Assembly: GCA_914767715.1 (NCBI GenBank)
Contig: OU612075.1
Coordinates: 11,346,001 to 11,410,000, forward strand
Source of the DNA: Membranipora membranacea
Taxonomy: Eukaryota > Bryozoa > Gymnolaemata > Cheilostomatida > Membraniporidae
Length of the DNA: 64,000 nucleotides
Direction of reading: 5' to 3'
The notes under the pieces were generated by a model. That model saw only the letters and a program-made list of their open reading frames with translations. It had not been told where the DNA came from and made no database searches. Shown one piece after another: positions 1 to 12,676 of this stretch (position 1 is the first letter of the stretch; each line of letters begins with the position of its first letter). Position numbers and translations under genes: made by a program.

Positions 1-1500
1 GGTTGCTGTTGCCTGTAGCATTGTTGTGGTGCTGATATTTTCTGTCCGATGAGACATATTTACAGATTTATCTGGCTAATATATATACCAAAGGTCAAAT
101 TATAATCCTATTGATGTCTGTGCGTTTTAAAAGTAGTTAATGTTACCAAGGGCCCCAATCAATGACACAACAATGTTAAGGCTTTCAGGTTGTATAGCCT
201 ATCTATGTTTAAATCGTGTTGGACCGATCCAACTCATTCATCGGCAATTTTCTTTTATCAATATAACCACGCCTGGTCGCACCTTTAGAAAATAATATCT
301 TTCCGGCGAGGTGCTTTTTTATTCCCTGCACCAGTTTCCGCTGAGTGGGTGGTGACCAGAGCTTGGTCTCAGAGTATTGTAAATAAAAAGCACATCGGAT
401 ATTACAGCACTGTAAATGTCATTCACATTTATTGATATTTATCTCTTATCCATTAGTTATATTTCAATGGGTTTAGTCAATTGCTTGTCATCGTACATGT
501 TTTAACCAGGGGTCAAAATGGCAGCAGTGAATCACAAAAGAGGTACAAGCCATGCTATTAGGTCTGTTTGAAGGCTATGTTGCTGTTGCCTTACTGGGGC
601 TTTTTAAAGCTTATGTTGATTTGTTCAAGTTGTAGAGCATTTGCATGTTGTGAAACTCACTCGGCAGCACTTTTTTTATCATGCTTATCACGCATTGTGG
701 CTCTCTGTTAAAATAAATCTAAGCAATAATAAATCTTCCTGACTTGACATGCAAATTCCATTGAAATATGTGTTATTGTTTGCTGCCCAACTGATGCTCT
801 AAAAATAAAGGTGCTTTATTTGTTATTAATGATAGAATATCTCATCAATCAAATTATTGCATAAATCATATCATTATAAAACTGAAACCATTTTATAGAT
901 GCAGTTGATGATTAGGAATTTAATATATAATATATTCCTAATCGTCAATAGGGTAATGATCATTGAGTATAATGATCATTAGGGATAACTATAAATAAGT
1001 GTAGTAATTGTTTATTGAAATTGAGATAAAAATAAGCGTTCATCAAATTGATCAGTTGTTGATAGATGAAAGATAGAACAAGAAAAAGTCACGATTATAA
1101 TATTGATGTGATGTATTACCAATTAAAATCATTGTTTACCAAACAACACCGATATATATTCATGGATTCAGGAGTATATCTGACCTTGAACAAGCATTTG
1201 GCAATTTATGTATGATTGCTAGAAACAGTTTCTCATCTTTGATTGGTCCAAAGGTTTGGTAATGCTACGGCCGAACACTTGTAAATATTTGTCAAGTAGC
1301 TGGCATCAGTTTTTAAAACGTCAGTTGATACATCATGTTTAAGCTGCCAGATTCTTAGCTAGATCCAATTACTGACACAAAGTTATATCTTGATGTGATT
1401 TCTAAACAAATTTGGCCTAATGTGTGTTTTACCACTAATCCATGAATTCATATCAATGCTAAACAAGAAGAGACTGTAACATAATTTGACTAGACTATTC
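1..1500. repeat. Duplicated flank of transporter copy 1 (blocks A, B, C)
   Basis: No gene is visible here. Three blocks recur, diverged, at 4.97-6.15 kb. Block A (about 1-400) matches about 5,555-5,880. Block B (about 900-1,110, rich in the word TAATGATCATT) matches about 5,960-6,170. Block C (about 1,140-1,480) matches about 4,980-5,240. Part of block A also recurs inverted at about 40,800-40,960. The order of blocks differs between the two sites (A-B-C here, C-A-B there), so either a larger unit was duplicated in tandem and we see it out of register, or the blocks are interspersed repeats. The matches were read by eye. Confidence 0.6.
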
Positions 1501-1599
1501 ATTCACTGTGCTTATTATTGAATTATGGGCCCTCAACCTTTTACCGCTATGACATAAGAATTGTTTGTTTTGGTTGGCATTGAGCAGCTTAGCTCAGCA

Positions 1600-3927
1600 A
1601 GAGCTAGGTAAAGTCCTGCTGCACGGCTGTGTTCCTGATCTTGACATCTCTTTTGGTACTCTTACCACAGCTTTGGTTTTATCAGTGCAGCCAGACACAG
1701 CACCATATTAGAAAATACAGTGCAGGCTCCAACAATGTAAAATCCTGACCCATGGCCATATGCATTTTCAATTAGACCAGCACCTAAGGGAATAACAAAA
1801 GACCCAAAACCACCTACCGCCTCTGACAAACCATCAATATAGGCAATAACCTTGGCTGGGTAACGGTGAGCTATGACGTTCCCTTTAAAACAGAACACTG
1901 TTCCTATTAAGCATCCGACAACGGCAAAAACTATGTACACAGTATCTTCATGTTTAATACTTGGGATGGCACACACAATCACCCCACTTTATGAGACTAA
2001 TGGTAAGATGTAAAATAAGATAGTTGGCCTTGAACTTGAGTGCATATAGAGTGAACCCTAAAGTAGCTACCACAAAACCTAAACCCAGTGTAGTGAATGC
2101 TAAAACCGCAATGGAGGATTCAAAGAACTTTGCAATGTAACTGAATGATATGACAGTCATTGCTGCCCTTCCGCCGATTGCAAGGACAGAGTTGAGTAAG
2201 AAAAAAGGTGTCACAAAATGCTTAAATGTTCCAGCGTATGATGCCAGTAGCGTTTTAGGTGAATTAATCTTCTGTTCCCTTGCAACTGTGGTTTGAATAG
2301 AAAGACCGTGGCTATGGGAAACATCATATATGTACTAAGGGAGAGTATAGCGTACTTTAATCCCAGTCTTTGATTAAAGTTGAAGCTATAACCGGGTATG
2401 CTGCCACTCCAATGCCTGCCCCTAATCCGATGCCGGCATATGCTGCTGCCTTGCTCTTTTGTAGGTACTGTGGAATGACTCCAATTGTGGCAACAAAACT
2501 GAAGCCCAATCCCAAACCTGTAACAAACAAAAGAAGCATTGATATCAAACAAGAAAAATAAAGTTTTTGGTACAAAAAAGATTTTTTTCTGCCCTTATAA
2601 CACCTCCCTTGTCTTGGCAATCAGTCCCAAGACATGACAAATAATCCAGGTCAACTGAATAAAAAGTTGCCCTCCCCCAACCAACTAAGGACAACTTATT
2701 GGTAAGGAAAACTTAGAACTACTGTTCTCAGCCAATAATAGGCTTTCTTAGAACTACTGTTCTCAGCCAATGATAGACTTTCTTAGAACTACTGTTCACA
2801 GCTACTCACATATTCTTTCTTTCAATCTACATCCGGTCACCACGCTGGTCTTGAAAGAGAATAAGTCTGTCAATTTTCCTCCCACCTCCCTATCACTAAC
2901 CTATGTCGTCCATTGTGGAAATGCTAACAATTTCCTGGTGATGGTGTTCATTAGTTCGTCAATTCTGCACCAGATTTAACAACATCTAATACTATGGCAA
3001 GTACCCTGTCTGCCAAACAACATATACAGTGGCGTTGATCATCACTTTCGGTTACAAATGCGTGAAGCGCCCCATATTTTTTTCCCCTATAATATGTTAC
3101 ATTATAAGAAAGAAAAAAGGTCTTTTATGGATAACAAGACTGAATAGTCTTCAAAATCACAATTTCATCGCACACTGCATAATAAGAGTGTCTAGTTTGT
3201 CATTTGATCGATCAGTCAAAGATGTTTTTCTTGGGCTTGTCACATATACTGGAGCGACCCCCTACCCCCCATGGACACCAGTTAGAAAAACGGTTTAAAA
3301 GAAACCCAGTAATTTGAAGTCTCATATTAATTGCCAACTAACTTCACATCTTACTTTTGGTAGCATAATTTTGACTAACCTGACACCACACTGTAGGACA
3401 AGACAATCTGCCAGAACTCTGTGATGAATGCTGTTGATATGACTCCAAGTAAAGACAGCACAGCTCCAACAGCTGCGATGACATGGCACCCCACAACTCT
3501 CATCAACAAAGTCACAAATGGCACTGAAAAATGTATAAAAGGCCAAAAATAAATTAATGGAAAAGTACCTATGATTTATATGAGTCTGGTTAACTTGTAT
3601 TCCAACACTTATTTGCGTCTTCCTTTCATTGTCATGGGATGCGATTGCAATTGGCAATTTGGAGGCAGGTCTGATCAACATGATTTTGACCCCCATATTG
3701 TTATTCAGTACAGAAAAAGATTATTTACTGCCAAATAGAAACATTCCGATGGCTAGCGATGGGCCGATACTTGTTGTAGCTTGATCTTTATCAAATTGAT
3801 CTGGAGTCACATTTGTCAGGACTCCCATAGTTCCCGCATGGAAACCGTATGTACTGAAAGAATTCAGTATAACCATAGCTAATACTATCCATGAGTAAGG
3901 ACCGTCAGGTCGGTATAAACCTGCCAT
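1600..3927 (-). pseudogene. Monocarboxylate-transporter-like gene, copy 1, frameshifted
   Basis: This is a paralogue of the intact copy at 7,625-9,482 with the same three-exon plan: exon 1 at 3927-3729, exon 2 at 3523-3380 (144 bp) and exon 3 from 2517 down to about 1,600. Exons 1 and 2 look sound and keep GT-AG sites and the DGPYSW motif of the MCT N-terminus. Exon 3 is broken. A 1-bp loss near 2,365 (where copy 2 reads ASSLITRMGF), a second 1-bp loss near 2,280 (KPQLAKEL in copy 2) and a 1-bp gain near 1,985 (SLMMGV in copy 2) split it over three frames. A stop then follows KPKLW at about 1,662, where copy 2 continues for about 50 residues. In the intact copy, exon 3 encodes most of the membrane bundle, so no complete carrier can be made without correction. 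Sequencing error is possible but unlikely for several separate changes. Confidence 0.85.
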
Positions 3928-4059
3928 CCTGAGAACAACTTTTTAGTTTGCATCCACCTCAGTGATCAGAAATTGTTTGAATGCTTAGTGACCCTATTAT
4001 AAAAACTCACGTCCATTTATAGTCTCGATACCCTGTGTTACTGTGTGAGAAACCTTGAT

Positions 4060-4235
4060 GTTGCTTGGTTTTTTTTCCGGTATCAGTACGGGTCTAAGGA
4101 CGACGGGATCCTGATTGGGCACAGGAGCATTTGAGGTTGGATGGTCTTCCTGACACCACAATGATACACAGGGAATCGAACACCGGACTTCTCGATTGAA
4201 TGACCCATACCTTACCCGTTGCACAACAGCCGCTT
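4060..4235 (-). mobile_element. tRNA-derived SINE with RTE-like tail
   Basis: Read on the minus strand there is a tRNA-like head with a good B box (GTGTTCGATTCCC) about 50 bases after an A-box-like segment. A body follows containing GTGTCAGGAAGACCATCC and GATCCCGTCGTCCTTAG, and a short A-rich end near 4,065-4,075. The body resembles the GTCAGGAAGGGCATCC...CCCGT tail shared by many RTE-mobilised SINEs. The head no longer folds into a clean cloverleaf, so it is not a tRNA gene. It lies just upstream of transporter copy 1. The stretch 4,240-4,960 to its right shows nothing recognisable. Confidence 0.5.
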
Positions 4236-4969
4236 AGTGACCCTATTATATCCGGGTTTATTGATAACACATCCTGATGTCTTGTTTTATGACACAGATT
4301 AAGTCGTCCAAAAGGTTTTCCAATTTGAGCCAGAGACTTGTTAACGCGTTAGAACAATTTTCCAATCAACACTGCAAATTGCAGTAATTGCATTCAAAGA
4401 CATACTAAGGTGTAAAATCAGTTTTGCCAACTGGGTGACGTATCGACTCTGTCGCTCATCTCCTTTTATTTCTATAGAAGCTTCATGTTTGGCTATTTTT
4501 TTACTATCACCAAGAAGTCCAGGTTTGATATTAAGGTCCATATAAAGTCTCATTTGAGGCTTAGCCGGGACATTCTCGGACACTCAATTTAAATTGTGAT
4601 CAACGATTGTCATTAATCATCCCAGGTTTTTAACAACCAGAGATGGCAACCATAAAAATATGACTTACAGTCTGTGTTCTATGACTTAACAAGAGTAAAC
4701 TTTTGTCAAATTCCTGGTCAATAGTTTTTTGATTCAAATATTTATAAGGTGTGGTCATTTCAATAAATACTAAACTGAAAACAGTTTATTTCACTTCCTT
4801 GATTTTCTATCATTTTTTGTCACTCCAGAACTCTCAAACTACATCCATGCGCCTCAAAACATGATTGTTACAGACATTTAAGGTATACAATTAACTAGTG
4901 TTCATGAAAACTGGTTTGTGTAATTACTGGAAGCGTCTCAGAAGCCTCACAACACGTTCAATGTAATTA

Positions 4970-6480
4970 CTCTAGGAATAGAAACACTAGTATGAATTCA
5001 TTGATTAGGGGAACATATCTGACCGGAACAAGTATACGCCGATTTATGTATAATTGCTGGAAATAATTTCCTATCTTTGATTGGTCCAATAGTTCAGTAA
5101 TGCTACAGCCGAGCCCTTGTAAACATTTTTCAAGTAGCTTGCCTGAGTTTTTAAAAGTTGTCACTGGGATGTCAATCAATGCATGAACCTAAAGCTGCCT
5201 AGAATTAAGCAAGATCCACTCACTGAGACAAAATATATATTAAATTTCTCAACTAATAGCCATAAGATGAGATGAGATGGGATGGGATGGGATGGGATGA
5301 GATGGGAAAGGATGGGATGGGATGGGATGGGATGGGATGGGATGGGATGGGATGGGATGGGATGGGATGGGATGGGATGGGATGGGATGGGATGGGATGG
5401 GATGTAGCCTTAAAGAGATAAATAGAAATATATTATGTTTTGTGCTTGATATTGGATACTTTATACATTGGTACGAACGAACAGAAACTAACCACAAGAG
5501 GGGTACAGGCCAAGTCCAGCGACACCAAATTTAGTTGCATCTTTGAAGGATTGGCTGCCGCTGTCTGTAACTCTGTTTGTGGTGCTGCTGTTTTGTAACC
5601 AGAAATCATATAAATTGATTTCCTCTGAATAATCGATGTTAATTAGGTTAAATTTCAACATATTTAGTCATAAAGGCTTGTTAATATAAATGTTTAACCA
5701 TTCAGCTTATCTATGTTCAACATTTGTTGGAAAACGCATCAAACTCATTCGGCAGCATTTCTTATTTCAATATAGCCATGCCTGGTCGAACCGTTTAAAA
5801 TGATTTATTTTGGGGGAGGTGCATTTTATGCCATATTCAAGTTTCAGCTGAGGGGGTCGATGACCTGGGCTCAGTGGCTGAGGCTGGGGTAATCGGGGGA
5901 AGCAGACAGCAATTTTGAGAAAAGGCAGTCGGTTAGCCTGTAAGCCACATCCTCTGTGCAGATGATGCAGATGATAATCATAAGGATTATATAGAGTAAT
6001 GAATGGATAATGATCACTAAGGATAATGATCACTAAGGATAATGATTCTTAAGGAAAATGATTATTTAGTATAATGATTTATTATGGTAAATTGTTACAT
6101 AATAAGTTTTCGTTAAATTGACCAGCAGTTGGCAGTAACAAGAAGATAAAATGAGCAGTCATACCAGTCAACCTCATAATATAGCCCGATAAAAGAAGGA
6201 AGTGGCAGCATCCAGCACATTTTATGATGAATAGAATGTATATAACGGGCTTCAAGTTATAAAATGGTACATTGACGCTTTATTTCAAAGTTTATGGGTT
6301 TATGAGTTTATGAGTTTATTGGTCGGCGATCGGACTCAGTGACCGGGCTTTGGTGACTGGGGCTGGGTGATCGGGAAAAGCAGACATCAATTTTGGGAAT
6401 AAAGGCAGTCCCGTTTGATGATAATCAATAGGATTTTATAAGGTTATGATAGGGTTATGACCATTGAGGATAATATATAA
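4970..6480. repeat. Duplicated blocks C, A, B downstream of copy 2
   Basis: This is the second set of the blocks at 1-1,500: C at about 4,980-5,240, A at about 5,555-5,880 and B at about 5,960-6,170. A pentamer array lies between C and A. A further partial copy of the A/B material (GACTGGGGCTGGGTGATCGG and following) is at about 6,330-6,480. No gene is seen. The blocks lie on the 3' side of transporter copy 2, as the first set lies on the 3' side of copy 1, which suggests duplication together with the transporter. Confidence 0.55.
5266..5404. repeat. (GATGG)n pentanucleotide array, about 139 bp
   Basis: About 28 head-to-tail units of GATGG; the first units include GATGA and GAAAGG variants and the later ones are nearly perfect. 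The open frames across it (Gly/Met/Asp-Trp on plus, His-Pro-Ile-Ser on minus) are a by-product of the 5-base period and not genes. Confidence 0.95.
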
Positions 6481-7624
6481 ATATATACTTTTATTGTCAG
6501 CAACAATTCATTATTACTAATGTTTTTCATGATGTGACATAAATTCAAAAAAAAAATGATACAAACAAAGATTCAACAAAAAATAAGACTATGCCAATAA
6601 ACTGAAAAAATGTTGCATTACCCTTTTCTTAAACGAATTCCAAGTAAGAGTGCTTCTCAATGTAGAGGGTGAAATATTAAAGTTTGTTGCTATTTTGTGG
6701 TTTAAGTTGTATAATGGAGGTTTAAGTAAGTGCTATCTCTTCTTTGAAATCGGTGTGGTGTGGTAACAAAAAAATCAGAGATGCATGGAGGTGATCAATT
6801 ATTCAGAGCCTTAAATCCTGTAATGCAAGTAAAATAATTGCTCAGTATTGATGAAAAATTAATTATTAATTATTAATAATGATTATTAAGGAAATATTAA
6901 TGAACTCTAAATCAGCAGTGACCTTGTCTTTTCGGAGTGGACAACAATACTCGGGTTGCCCACCTTATGTGGATAACAGCAGCCATATTATTGGCACTAC
7001 TTTTTTTTGCTGGGATTGCACTCTCAATAGAGTGATCACTATTCAACCATTAAACACAAATCAATTGCCGACTTAACCTTGTTCAAAGAAAGTATCTGTT
7101 GTCAATTCTCCTGAAGTTTTATGGCATTTATGATTGCGGCATTTCTAGTTTATTATTAGTATCATTTATTTATTATACTACATTTTACTGGTGAGTTCAT
7201 AAGTATATATTGAGATCTTGCCATGAAACTACTCATTGGACACCTGGAAGAGATCTAAATTTGACAAAGCTTCAATGAACAAAAGCTATGCTAATATAAA
7301 GCTTCACTTACTTTGATCTGCGAAAACAAATATTTGCGGTACCACAAATTGATCCAAAAATAAATTGATGAGATACCTGGTGAAATAGATTATCAAAAAA
7401 ATATTGTTGCCATACGTATATCAACACAGGATGTTGACCTGCTAATTTGCATACATAAATATCCAAATATAACTTTTGTTGTTGTCTTCTACTTCACTCA
7501 ATTTGCTGATTTGATTGATGATATATCTTTAAAAGAGATATTAGTGCCATGCACATCGCCAAACAGGTTTAAACTATCGATAAGGTTATTGACCTGTTGA
7601 TTTGCACAATATTGCCTTGGGCCA
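6481..7624. other. Intergenic stretch, possible LINE trace
   Basis: No convincing gene. On the minus strand around 6,620-6,790 a stop-interrupted frame ends in a pattern (LRSTLTWNSFKK) faintly like the WNSLP motif near the C-terminus of non-LTR reverse transcriptases. This is too weak to call. The rest is AT-rich and would include the 3' UTR of transporter copy 2. Confidence 0.3.
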
Positions 7625-9482
7625 TTAAATTTTTGGATCCATTGAACTGGAATTGTTTGTTTCTATGTCAGAATTATTGCCCAAAAAGCTTAGCTGAACA
7701 AATGCCGGGTAAAGTCCAGCTGCAAGACTGTGTTGCTGATCTGGAGTTCTCTTTGGATACTCCTGCCACAGCTTGGGTTTTATCAAAGCTGCGAGGCACA
7801 GCACCAGGCTTGACATCACAGTGCAGGCTCCAACAAAATAAAATCCTGACCCATGGCTATAGACATTTTCAATAAGACCAGCACCTAAAGGAATCACAAA
7901 GGACCCAATTCCACCTGACGCTTCTGTTAAACCATAAATGTAGGCGATGTCCTTGGTTGGGTAAAGATGAGCTATGACATTCCCTTTAAAACAGAACACT
8001 GCCCCCATCAAGCATCCGACAACGGCAAAAACTATGTACACAGTAACTTCATGTTTAATACTTGGGATGGCACACACAATCACCCCCATCATCAAACTAA
8101 TGGTAAGATGTAAAATGAGATAGTTGGCCTTGAACTTGAGTGCATATAGAGTGAACCCTAAAGTAGCTACCGAAAAACCTAAACCCAGTATAGTGAGTGC
8201 TAAAACCGCAATGGAGGATTCAAAGAACTTTGCAATGAAAGTGAATGATATGACAATTATTGCTGCCCTTCCACCGAGTGCAAGGACAGAGTGGAGTAAG
8301 AAAAAAGGTGTCACGAAATGCTTAAATGTTCCCGCGTATGATGTCAGTAGCGTTTTAAGTGAATCAATCTTCAGTTCCTTTGCGAGTTGTGGTTTGAATA
8401 GGAACACTGCTGCTATAGGAAAGATCATGGATGTACTGAGGTAGAGTATAGCGTACTTGAATCCCATTCTTGTGATTAATGATGAAGCTATAACTGGGTA
8501 TGCTGACACTCCAATACCAGCCCCTAATCCAATGCTGGCATATGCTGCAGCCCTGCGCTTTTGTAGGTAATGTGGAATGACTCCGATTGTGGCAACAAAA
8601 CAAAAGCACAATCCTAACCCTGTTAAGAAACAAAATAAAATCCACTGCAAGTCCTTTCTTTTGTAAGCAAAGTATCGATATTAAAAATGAAAAGTGGTTT
8701 TAACAGATAACCAGACTCAATGATAGTCTTCAAATAAAAGTGTCTAGTCTGTTATTTTATCAATCAGTCAAAGAGGTTTGATGCATGTCATAGGGTTGTT
8801 ACATATCTTGCACCAACCCCTCCCACCCTGTGAACACCAGTTAGGATAATGGTTCACAATAAAACTTAGTGATTTTAAGTCCAAGCTAAATTACCGAGTA
8901 ACTTCACATCTTAGCAAAATTAAGACTAACCTGTCACAACACTGTAGGACAAGACAATCTGCCAGAACTCTGTGACGAATGCTGTTGATATGACACCAAG
9001 TAAACTCAGCACAGCTCCAATGGCTGCGATGACACGACACCCCACAACTCTCATCAACAAAGTCACAAATGGCACTGCAAAATGTAAAATTGCCAAAAAT
9101 AAATTTAGGGAAAAATACCTCTTATGAGCACACCTGTATATATGAGTTTGGTGAACTTGCATTCCAACACTTATTTGCTTCTTTCTTTCCTTAGCAAAGA
9201 ATGCAATTCCAATTGAAAAGCTAGAGACAGATCAGATTAACATGATTAACTATTTGAAACAGAAAAATATTACTTACTCCCAAATAGAAACATTCCGATG
9301 GCCAACGATGGGCCGATACTTGTTGTAGCTCGATTTTCATCAAATTGATCTCGAATCACATCTGTCAGGACTCCCATAGTTCCGGCATGGAAACCGTATG
9401 TACTGAAAGAATTCAGTATAACCATAGCTAATACTATCCAAGAGTAAGGACCGTCAGTTCGGTAAAAGTCTGTGTCAGCCAT
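7625..9482 (-). CDS. Monocarboxylate-transporter-like protein, copy 2 (intact, 447 aa)
   Basis: Likely a proton-linked or facilitative plasma-membrane carrier of the MCT/SLC16 family (major facilitator superfamily); the substrate is unknown. Exons: 9482-9278 (205 bp), 9074-8931 (144 bp) and 8619-7625 (995 bp). They join in frame to 1,344 bp, or 447 residues, the usual MCT size. Residues 10-15 read DGPYSW, matching the family motif [D/E]G[G/S][W/F][G/A]W at the start of helix 1. About 12 hydrophobic segments follow with a polar loop near the middle, and the hydrophilic tail ends MDPKI. The second half has the expected Gly-rich GLTEASGGIG helix. Splice sites: donor GTAAGT then acceptor TTTTGCAG; donor GTTAGT then acceptor TTAACAG. 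The start was placed at the ATG of MADTDFY, which copy 3 shares; upstream in-frame codons exist but are not conserved. Copies 1 and 3 have the same gene structure. Family assignment is firm, transport substrate open. Confidence 0.9.
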
Positions 9483-9699
9483 CTTGAGAACGATTTCTGC
9501 TTCAACACTGGACAACGCGGTTTGAAATGACCCACCAAGTAAGTGAGCAGTTCTCTTTAATATCCCCCAATCCTGTGTGTTTATTGAATTGCTCAATCGG
9601 CTGGAATTAAAGTTGGCCTAATATCAATAACAAATGAACCCTGGTTAAATTGAAGGTTTGACTTTGTAGCAAAATATACCAACCAGTTTTGTATCAACT

Positions 9700-11545
9700 G
9701 TGTCCATGTTTGATTGATGTCACACCAGCAGGTGCATCCTGACATCCTGATACAGCTTGGAAGGAATTTCCGGAGGTATTAAGAACTTGTAGGGTTTTGC
9801 ATATTGATCAAAAACTTTCACAGAAGACTTTAAATGGTTGTCAAAGTATCAACCAGGTGTGTTGTCTATGATCAGAGCCAACACATTGGCTTCAAAAGAT
9901 CTCGATTAATATTACACCACTTTCATCTATCTAGACATCCAATGAAGCCAACTCCTGATACCATTACTTTCAATACTTTGCCTGAAAGAGAGAATTTTTT
10001 AAACAGTGATGAAAATTACGTAAACAAATAGCCTATTGACTACATTATTTCTTCCGCAGATAAAATTCTTGATTGATTAAATGTCTAATCTAGATTATAT
10101 ATCTAGCTTTAATTTAATAGATGACATTTACCAGCAAAACATTGTTTGACGTCTAGTAACTGCATCAAACAATTATATGATTGATTGATGTCACACCAGC
10201 GAGTGTATCCTGACATCCTGATTCAGCTTGAAAGGAAAATTTGGTGGTATTAATAATTTGTATGGTCTCGCATATTGATCAAAAACTTTTGCAGCAGACT
10301 TTGAATGGTTGTCAAAGAATCTACCCTAGCCTTGTCACGAGGCCAAAACCTGTGGCTGCGTGTAATGTCTTTATTAACCCAATGTGTTTTCTATGATCGC
10401 AGATCCACATTGGCTTCAAAATACCTCAATTAATTTTACATCATTTTTTTTTTTTTTCTATACACTAGGTCATATTTGACCGCTCTATTTAACGGGCCCC
10501 CTTAAAGGGCAACCAAGGTTTCGCAGCAATGCATTAAAGGGTAGCAAATAATGTGCTGGGCAGCATCAGCTTTGCGCATTACGCGATGCAAAACTCAAGT
10601 AGTTGCTGACTGTAAGCTGGGTAACACTTCAGTTTAGGGGAGGTTCCAAGACTTTGCTGTAATAATTATAGAGCACAGGCTAAATAATAACAGGAACAGG
10701 AAACTGCTATGTGGTATTCTCTTTTAGCTGAGTTTGAGTACCTGATGGAAGAAATGTTTCACGAGAATTCTGGTTGAATAATCATCCGAATTATATTTTG
10801 TCTTTTTCTCCATGCAGAAGGTGCAATCTGCTATTAATCAATGGCCATCAATGAGAAGTTGTTTGAAACCTTGGTTGCCCTTTAAGCTCGGGTGGCTTGT
10901 GTGGGGTAGTACCCTATACCCTTGCCTGCGGTTGCCGGCTAATCTTTTTTCGAAGAGGCAGAGGGGGATCTTTATACTGCATGCAAGCACACAGTAGACC
11001 TCCTGTATTTATGGTCCTGATCCGAACATCTATCTTTTAAGTTTATGCAAGACAGATTCTAACGGAAAACTAATAAAGCTACACAACCATTAGTTTCCCT
11101 TGCCTGAAAGATTTTTCAACAAAAAAGCCTTTTCTTCTACTGAGCAAAATGGGGAAAATTTGGTGGTAATAAGAACTTGCAGGGTTTTGCGTATGGATCA
11201 AAGACTTTCACTGCAGACTAAGACTGGTTGTCAAATTATCTACCCAACGTGTATATCTTTGATCAGAGCCAAAACCTTGGCTTCAAAATAATTGGCAATA
11301 AATATTTCTCCATTTTCATCTTAACTTTTTGGTTTATGCAAGACAGATTCCAGCGGACATCTAATAAAGCCAACTACTCATACCATTACTTTCAATACCT
11401 TGCCTGAAATATATATCTAGCTTGGATTTCTTTTTTTGGCAATAAACCTGTTTGCAAAGCCAAGAATGGATAAAATTAAATGATGACATAAACTGCATAA
11501 CATTATTCAAGGTCTAGTAACTGCATCAAACAATTATATTGTTTC
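9700..11545. repeat. Tandem duplication, about three diverged units
   Basis: A non-coding unit recurs at about 9,706-10,000, 10,080-10,450 and 11,040-11,545. Shared landmarks are GATTGATGTCACACCAGC (9,712 and 10,185), GGCTTCAAAA after a GATCAGAGCC-like word (9,890, 10,420 and 11,280), TGGTTGTCAAA and AGTAACTGCATCAAACAATT (10,160 and 11,520). The middle unit is interrupted by the TTAA-flanked MITE at 10,506-10,881, so the MITE arrived after at least one duplication step. No coding function is seen. Confidence 0.7.
10506..10881. mobile_element. MITE with TTAA target duplication (piggyBac-like), 376 bp
   Basis: The element starts AGGGCAACCAAGGTTTC and ends GAAACCTTGGTTGCCCT, a perfect 17-bp terminal inverted repeat. 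It is flanked on both sides by TTAA (10,502-10,505 and 10,882-10,885). A TTAA target duplication is the hallmark of piggyBac-type transposition, though the termini do not start with the common CCC. There is no coding capacity. A diverged inverted copy is at about 22,675-23,063. Confidence 0.85.
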
Positions 11546-11687
11546 GAATGTCAGGTAAGCTCCCAGGTTCACGAAAAACTTATATAAAAGCTTCGGACCT
11601 GTTGATGACAGAATCATATTTTTTTCAGCATTCAAGCCTCTATTCGCTCTAGAAAACCTTCGACTACAATCACTTATTATAGGGTAT

Positions 11688-12182
11688 GTTATCACAGAGT
11701 AAGTATATACAGAGGAGACACTTCAATGATAGTTATAGTGCCTGTGGTTTTTGATTCATTGGGGGAAAATTGTGCACAGCTGGATGCCAAAAACTCATTA
11801 TCTCTATATGACATAATGGCATTTTTCTTGCAGACATCCCTACCTTTGATGGGCCATAATTAATTTTGTATTTATCCTAAAGACTGATTTCCAAAGTTTT
11901 TGGAAAGTCCAGCCTACAAACTATACGCCATATTGTTGTCATTTTTTGCTAGGATACATAGACAAGTTGGAAATCAGTCTTTAGGATAAATACAGAATGA
12001 ATTATGGCCCATCAAAGTAGGGATGTCTGCAAGAAAAGTGCCATTATAACATATAGAGATTCATATAGAGTTTTTGGCATCCAGCTTGGCACAATTTTCC
12101 CCCAATGAATCACAAACCACAGGCACTATAACTATCATTGAAGTGCCCCCTTCTGTATATCCTTACTCTGTGATGTTATTAT
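11688..12182. mobile_element. Foldback element, two 215-bp arms
   Basis: The left arm (about 11,688-11,902) and right arm (about 11,962-12,182) are near-perfect reverse complements around a spacer of about 60 bp. Both outer ends contain TCACAGAGTAAG(G/T)ATATAC. There is no gene. A half copy is at about 19,199-19,330, and a 67-bp remnant with the same termini is at 51,967-52,033. Together these define a foldback MITE family with TCACAGAGTAAG-like ends. Confidence 0.8.
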
Positions 12183-12676
12183 TGGTCTTGCGAAACTGGG
12201 ACATCATAAGTGTTTTAGTAGGGTCTATTTTCAAAATGAGCTGCATGGAACTAGCTCTTCTCAAAGATTGAAAGGGTCTAACCCCCTATGTTAAGGTGTA
12301 ACCAGCTAAGATTATGCGCTTGATAAACCACTCTGGATGTCATGTCTGAAGAAATAAGCATTTTTTGGGAAAACATGATAGTCTTTTTCGTTATTTTTGT
12401 TCCGACATGATAGCCATGCAGCACTTCCTTCAAAGATGGTTGGTTATTAGGACGATAGTCTGACATCTCTCGTCAACGTAAGTGGCAGAGCGAGGGGTAG
12501 GGGTCTACCTTTAGAAAGCCTAGTTACGTGCTAACCTGACAGTAATTCTAATGTACTAAGCCAAATCTACTGAATGTTTTCCTGTGCAAATCTTTTTATT
12601 TCATACAACTCCTAATCACAGCAACCAATAATTCCTCCTAGCAGTGGGTCTAGTCACGATGGATGTGCCAAAAGTT

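Noticed and set aside
5249-5534. Open frames rich in His-Pro-Ile-Ser and Gly-Trp-Asp
   Set aside because: Translation of the (GATGG)n array only.
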